Below are positions 39,761-42,701 of a stretch of 42,701 bases of DNA, in pieces. The stretch covers positions 1 to 42,701 of the forward strand of contig CAZWRK010000018.1 of assembly GCA_964635875.1 (NCBI GenBank). The letters run 5' to 3'. The DNA comes from CAZWRK01 sp964635875. GTDB taxonomy: Bacteria; Pseudomonadota; Gammaproteobacteria; Burkholderiales; Aquaspirillaceae. The number at the start of each line of letters is the position of its first letter. The first letter of the stretch is position 1. The notes beneath the pieces were generated by a model. That model saw only the letters and a program-made list of their open reading frames with translations, searched no databases and was not told the DNA's origin. Made by a program: the position numbers and the translations under genes.

Positions 39761-40304
39761 AGAGAAGAAGCCTGAGCGTAAACGTCCTGAACCGATTAAG
39801 CTTGATGAAAATGCAGAACTTAAAGATATTGTTGCTGCTTTGAATCAGACGATTCATGGACTTACTGAATACTTGGAAGGAACACTTTCTGACAAGGTTT
39901 CAGAGTTTAATGAAGGATATAAAAGAGATACGCAAGCTAGAGCACAGGCTGATGAAGCGCGTAAGGTAAAAGCGTTTCTTGATGCTCATCCTGATTGGAC
40001 GAAGCACAAGGAACGTGTAACTGAGCTATATAATAAGGGTCATTCGGCAGAAGAAGCTTATAAATTAGCTAAGTTGGAAGCAGGGGAGTCTGTTGAGGAG
40101 AAGCCTGCAAAGAAGAGCGAAGCACCTCCTACTCCGCTTCCTAAGCGTACTTCTGTTAAGACTGATGAAGGTGAAGACCCTGAGCGTATGAGACAAGACA
40201 AGCCTAAAACTATTAAGGATGCAGCTAGAGCTAAATTCGAAGAAATCACTCAAAAACAAGGTAGTGACATCTTCGAAGAACCTGAACTTGATGACGAAGG
40301 ATAA
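39651..40304 (+). CDS. Scaffold-like head assembly protein
   Basis: This 217-residue protein starts seven bases after GGAG. A Gln-rich coiled coil (EIQKLAQQLQQLQAQNSQLM) is followed by highly charged helices (VKAFLDAHPDWTKHKERVTE) and an acidic C-terminus. This is the usual make-up of a phage scaffold, and it lies directly before the capsid gene. It would direct shell assembly and then leave. Confidence 0.68.
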   Translation: MPQEPSEIQKLAQQLQQLQAQNSQLMQHVATLQKKPEEKKPERKRPEPIKLDENAELKDIVAALNQTIHGLTEYLEGTLSDKVSEFNEGYKRDTQARAQADEARKVKAFLDAHPDWTKHKERVTELYNKGHSAEEAYKLAKLEAGESVEEKPAKKSEAPPTPLPKRTSVKTDEGEDPERMRQDKPKTIKDAARAKFEEITQKQGSDIFEEPELDDEG

Positions 40305-40309
40305 CGAAA

Positions 40310-41305
40310 ATGGCTACACAGCAACAGATCAGCCGTGCTCTTGACGATCTTTATACCAGTACTTGGTACGAGGTTCGCCGGACTGTGGCAGATCAGGTGT
40401 TCAAGGTGACTCCTCTCTACAACCTATTGTTTGAGAAGGGTAAGATTAAGCAACGTGTGCCGGATGGTACTCATTTTGAGATTCCTATTCGGTATGCGGC
40501 TCTCGATCAGAACACTAAGTGGTTCGGTCGTGGTGACCTGTTTGGTACTGCTGAGAAGCAGAGCCTTACTCGTTTGGTGTATGATGTGAAGAATCTGGGC
40601 ACTAGCGTAGTTCGTTTCTGGGACGATGACCGGAAGAACCGCGGTAAGGCTCGTATTCTGAGTTATGTAGATGAGAAGCTGGATAACACAAAGTCAGCTC
40701 TTATTGACAAGCTGGAAGTTAGTTCGTTTGTGCAGGATGCGGACCCCAAGGCCATGAATGCCTTGCCTACACTGGTTAGCACTACGCCTACTTCTGGTAC
40801 TGTTGGTGGTCTGGCTCGTGCTAGTAACTCTTGGATGGCTAATCAGGTTAAGGACTTCACTGGTCTTGGTATTCTGGCTAATCTTACTCAGGAAATGACT
40901 AAGATTTTCAATACCTGCTCCAAGTGGAAGGCTGGTTCTCGTCGTGCTCCTGATATTATTATCACTACGCAGGAAATCTATCAGCTATATGAGGAAGTTG
41001 CTAAGAGTCTCCAGCAGATCGTGGCTTCTACGTCTGAACGTGTTAGCCTCGGTTTCGGTGACTTGGCCTTCAAGGGTGTTGAACTCTTCTGGGCTCCCGA
41101 GTGCGAAGCTGGTAAGATGTACTTCCTGAATAGTGAACACTTGGAACTGCCTTATGACCCAGGTGCGTTCATGGAAATGACGGAATGGAAGCCTATCGCT
41201 GGTAACTCTCTGGATAAGACCTGCCAGATTGTGACTGTTTGCAATCTGGTGGTTGATAACTTCCAGAAGCAAGGCGTGATCTTTAACATTCCGAATACTC
41301 TATAA
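40310..41305 (+). CDS. Major capsid protein (HK97 fold)
   Basis: This 331-residue protein starts after AAGGATAACG. Stretches such as FKVTPLYNLLFEKGKIKQRV, DGTHFEIPIRYAALDQNTKW and PDIIITTQEIYQLYEEV, with PYDPGAFMEMTEWKPIAGN near the end, match the pattern of HK97-fold capsid proteins of podoviruses. The codons differ from the neighbours, favouring CTG, AAG and GGT, as expected for a very highly expressed gene. It follows the scaffold and precedes the decoration protein. Confidence 0.85.
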   Translation: MATQQQISRALDDLYTSTWYEVRRTVADQVFKVTPLYNLLFEKGKIKQRVPDGTHFEIPIRYAALDQNTKWFGRGDLFGTAEKQSLTRLVYDVKNLGTSVVRFWDDDRKNRGKARILSYVDEKLDNTKSALIDKLEVSSFVQDADPKAMNALPTLVSTTPTSGTVGGLARASNSWMANQVKDFTGLGILANLTQEMTKIFNTCSKWKAGSRRAPDIIITTQEIYQLYEEVAKSLQQIVASTSERVSLGFGDLAFKGVELFWAPECEAGKMYFLNSEHLELPYDPGAFMEMTEWKPIAGNSLDKTCQIVTVCNLVVDNFQKQGVIFNIPNTL

Positions 41306-41318
41306 GCTAATCCACAAA

Positions 41319-41335
41319 CTCTAGGCTAACTAGAG
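41319..41335. repeat. Short inverted repeat between capsid and decoration genes
   Basis: CTCTAG-GCTAA-CTAGAG forms a 6-bp hairpin 14 bases after the capsid stop, with no T-run. It may be an mRNA 3' stabiliser or a processing site that sets the capsid to decoration ratio. Confidence 0.4.
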
Positions 41336-41371
41336 CTTAAACGTGGCAAACACAAAAGTGGAAAGATGACC

Positions 41372-42082
41372 ATGCAAGAACATATGCAGTTGGATCAAGT
41401 GAGTGGTAGTGTTTTCGATGCAGCTAGCACAACCCAGAAGAATCAGATTGGTCGTAAGGTGACCTTCACGGATGGACGTGAGTTCGTCTATGTGGCTACC
41501 GCGGCTGATCTGGCTGCTGGTGATGTGCTAGTTAGTACTCCTAATGCTCAGGCTATTACAGCTGGGCAGATTGCTACTACGCACGCGATTGGTTCGGAAG
41601 TCCTCACTATCACTGGTGCTGGTGTAACTCTTAATGAGTATGCTGGTGGCTATCTGGCAGTGACTTCTTCTACTGGTGTTGGGTATCTGTATCGTGTTAA
41701 GAGTAATACAGCCACAGCTAGTGGCGTGTATACTGTTACGCTTAAGGATGCCCTACTGGTAGCAGTTGGAACTGGTACAGTTGGCTCTCTCTACGTTGGT
41801 CTTTATGACAATGTAGCCCAGGGTGGTGTTGCTGGAGTTCCTGTAGGTGTAGCTGTAGTTCCTACTACCGCTGCTACTGCAGGTGCTACACAGTACTTCT
41901 GGATTCAGACTAAGGGCTTGGCTGTAGTTAAGCGTAGTGGTAATCTATCTGCAGGTGATAAGATTTCTCCTGCAGCTAGTGGTGCTGCTGCGGTTACTGC
42001 TGCTCACGGTTCTCCTGTCATCGGTAATTCGATGGTAGCTGAAACGAGTGCTACACACTTCCTAGCTAAGATCAACGTCTAA
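41372..42082 (+). CDS. Capsid decoration / head stabilisation protein
   Basis: This protein has 236 residues from ATG 41372. GGAAAG lies six bases before this start but directly touches the alternative ATG at 41366. The sequence is Gly/Ala/Val/Thr-rich beta throughout (YVATAADLAAGDVLVSTPN, then GVAGVPVGVAVVPTTAATAG, then GLAVVKRSGNLSAGDKISP), as in DUF2190-like decoration proteins, and it follows the capsid gene. Codon bias is capsid-like. Confidence 0.68.
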   Translation: MQEHMQLDQVSGSVFDAASTTQKNQIGRKVTFTDGREFVYVATAADLAAGDVLVSTPNAQAITAGQIATTHAIGSEVLTITGAGVTLNEYAGGYLAVTSSTGVGYLYRVKSNTATASGVYTVTLKDALLVAVGTGTVGSLYVGLYDNVAQGGVAGVPVGVAVVPTTAATAGATQYFWIQTKGLAVVKRSGNLSAGDKISPAASGAAAVTAAHGSPVIGNSMVAETSATHFLAKINV

Positions 42083-42095
42083 CCAAAGTTGAATT

Positions 42096-42124
42096 GGGCT
42101 AAGGACTGCAAACTTAGCCCTTTT
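42096..42124 (+). terminator. Intrinsic terminator after the capsid-decoration genes
   Basis: GGGCTAAG (42096-42103) and CTTAGCCC (42113-42120) form a perfect 8-bp stem with a 9-base loop, followed by TTTTCT. It should partly stop transcription so that capsid and decoration mRNA exceeds that of the tail genes. Confidence 0.8.
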
Positions 42125-42137
42125 CTAAAAGGAAAAT

Positions 42138-42530
42138 ATGAAGAAGTATCTAGTTGGTTTGGCTTTGATTGCACTAGGAGTAAAGGCTGAGGCTGCTGCA
42201 GTTTGGACTAATGCTCCGCCTAATATGAATAATGCCAACATCATTCGTTGGTACAATACTCAGGGTAGTAATTTAGCTGTAACTATTAATGGCTTAGGTG
42301 CAGCTACTACTAATCAGAGTATTAGTGCTACAGTTAGTAATCTTGTTGGAGCGATGGTCACGAATATCGTTTTTAATGGTAATACTGTCATTAAACAAAC
42401 TCCTGGTGCTGATATGACAGGTATTACTGCTGATTATGTGGGGCAATTGGGTGTAGCTAATGGCACAAATCTATTTATGTGGTCTGGCTTAGCTTGGCGT
42501 CAAGTTTTTACTGACGCTTATACTCCATAA
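42138..42530 (+). CDS. Secreted protein with Sec signal peptide (unknown)
   Basis: This 130-residue protein starts after AAAAGGAAAAT. Its signal peptide MKKYLVGLALIALGVKAEA is cleaved near residue 19-20. The mature part is rich in Asn, Thr and Gly (ATTNQSISATVSNLVGAMVT, then ADYVGQLGVANGTNLFMWSG) and likely beta. The C-terminal stretch resembles the short motifs seen in fibre or hub proteins (GQLGVA..NLFMWSG), so it may be a small surface protein. It lies between the terminator and the adaptor. Confidence 0.58.
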   Translation: MKKYLVGLALIALGVKAEAAAVWTNAPPNMNNANIIRWYNTQGSNLAVTINGLGAATTNQSISATVSNLVGAMVTNIVFNGNTVIKQTPGADMTGITADYVGQLGVANGTNLFMWSGLAWRQVFTDAYTP

Positions 42531-42538
42531 GGTGATTC

Positions 42539-42701
42539 ATGAGTAGAACAGCATCAGAGATTATTGCTATTGTTCGTGGCCGTCTAGGTCAAAGAGCTAA
42601 TGGCCAGATTGGTGGTAGGAGTTTAGAGTCTGCAGCACTTGATGCTATTAATGACGGCATCTTGGATATTTCTCGTAAAGAGAATGTTCCAGAATTGCTG
42701 C
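42539..42701 (+). CDS. Head-tail adaptor protein, N-terminal part
   Basis: ATG 42539 lies six bases after AAGG and begins MSRTASEIIAIVRGRLGQRA; the frame stays open to the end and continues at 1-621. Together they code for 242 residues. The N-terminal helix is the likely portal-binding part. The overlapped 55 bases (42647-42701) should be counted once. Confidence 0.78.
   Translation, partial: MSRTASEIIAIVRGRLGQRANGQIGGRSLESAALDAINDGILDISRKENVPELL
42647..42701. repeat. Terminal direct repeat, right copy (circular overlap)
   Basis: This stretch is identical to 1-55. Trimming one copy joins the adaptor gene in frame and gives a circle of 42,646 bp. Confidence 0.93.

Noticed and set aside
1..42701. 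CRISPR arrays, tRNA genes, integrase, attachment sites
   Set aside because: No regularly spaced repeats, cloverleaf candidates, tyrosine or serine recombinase motifs, or matching attachment cores were noticed in the reading.

Overview
The window is an essentially complete genome of a tailed, podovirus-like lytic bacteriophage. The first 55 bases (1-55) are identical to the last 55 (42647-42701), and the adaptor gene runs across this join, so the sequence is a circular assembly of about 42,646 bp cut open inside a gene. Two runs of exactly 100 N (23302-23401 and 30366-30465) are scaffold gaps of nominal size. I see no integrase, repressor, attachment site, tRNA, CRISPR array or RNA polymerase. 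The host cannot be named. Sec signal peptides, a lipobox lipoprotein and GGAG-type ribosome sites suggest a diderm bacterium. The many Thr-Asn motifs in the exported proteins remind me of Verrucomicrobiota-type secreted proteins, but that is only an impression.

Layout. Plus strand, from 31363 through the join to 14556: late genes. The order is small terminase, two-helix membrane protein, large terminase, a block of exported or lysis-type proteins (two secreted proteins, a coiled-coil protein, a tail-anchored membrane protein, a lipoprotein, a permuted NlpC/P60 peptidase, another secreted protein), portal, FmdB zinc ribbon, coiled-coil protein, scaffold, capsid, decoration protein, another secreted protein, head-tail adaptor, fibre-like protein, tail nozzle, two internal or ejection proteins, a 2388-residue polyvalent virion protein and an unknown. 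Minus strand, from about 30745 down to 14748: an early and replication operon packed with ATGA and TAATG overlaps. It holds many tiny zinc-finger or membrane proteins, a P-loop kinase, a PD-(D/E)XK nuclease, a compact deaminase, an SF1 helicase, a DUF669-like protein, ParB fused to a decayed methyltransferase, MazG, and a family A DNA polymerase broken into two separate genes. It also has a DEDDh exonuclease and a DUF3987-like ATPase. The two operons converge on a bidirectional terminator (14575-14626) and diverge from a repeat-rich control region (about 30746-31362), which is the best candidate for promoters, operators and perhaps the origin.

How it works together. The UDG-exonuclease half of the polymerase (19211-20824) and the palm-fingers half (16293-17042) must be assembled as two polypeptides. 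Helicase, ATPase, DUF669-like protein and nucleases complete replication and recombination. MazG, deaminase and kinase act on nucleotides or ends. Terminase, portal, scaffold and capsid build the head. Adaptor and nozzle build a short tail, and the three large proteins at 3792-13599 probably fill the capsid and are ejected with the DNA.

The most notable points are the split polymerase (with His at the position of E. coli Pol I Phe762), the group of Sec-exported Thr/Asn-rich proteins inside the head operon, a ParB-methyltransferase fusion lacking the DPPY motif, a C1q-like receptor-binding-type domain carried on a sharply GC-richer segment, and recurrent polypyrimidine tracts, one of which encodes a membrane protein between the terminase genes. 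Small genes of 24-59 codons found by reading the overlaps are included.
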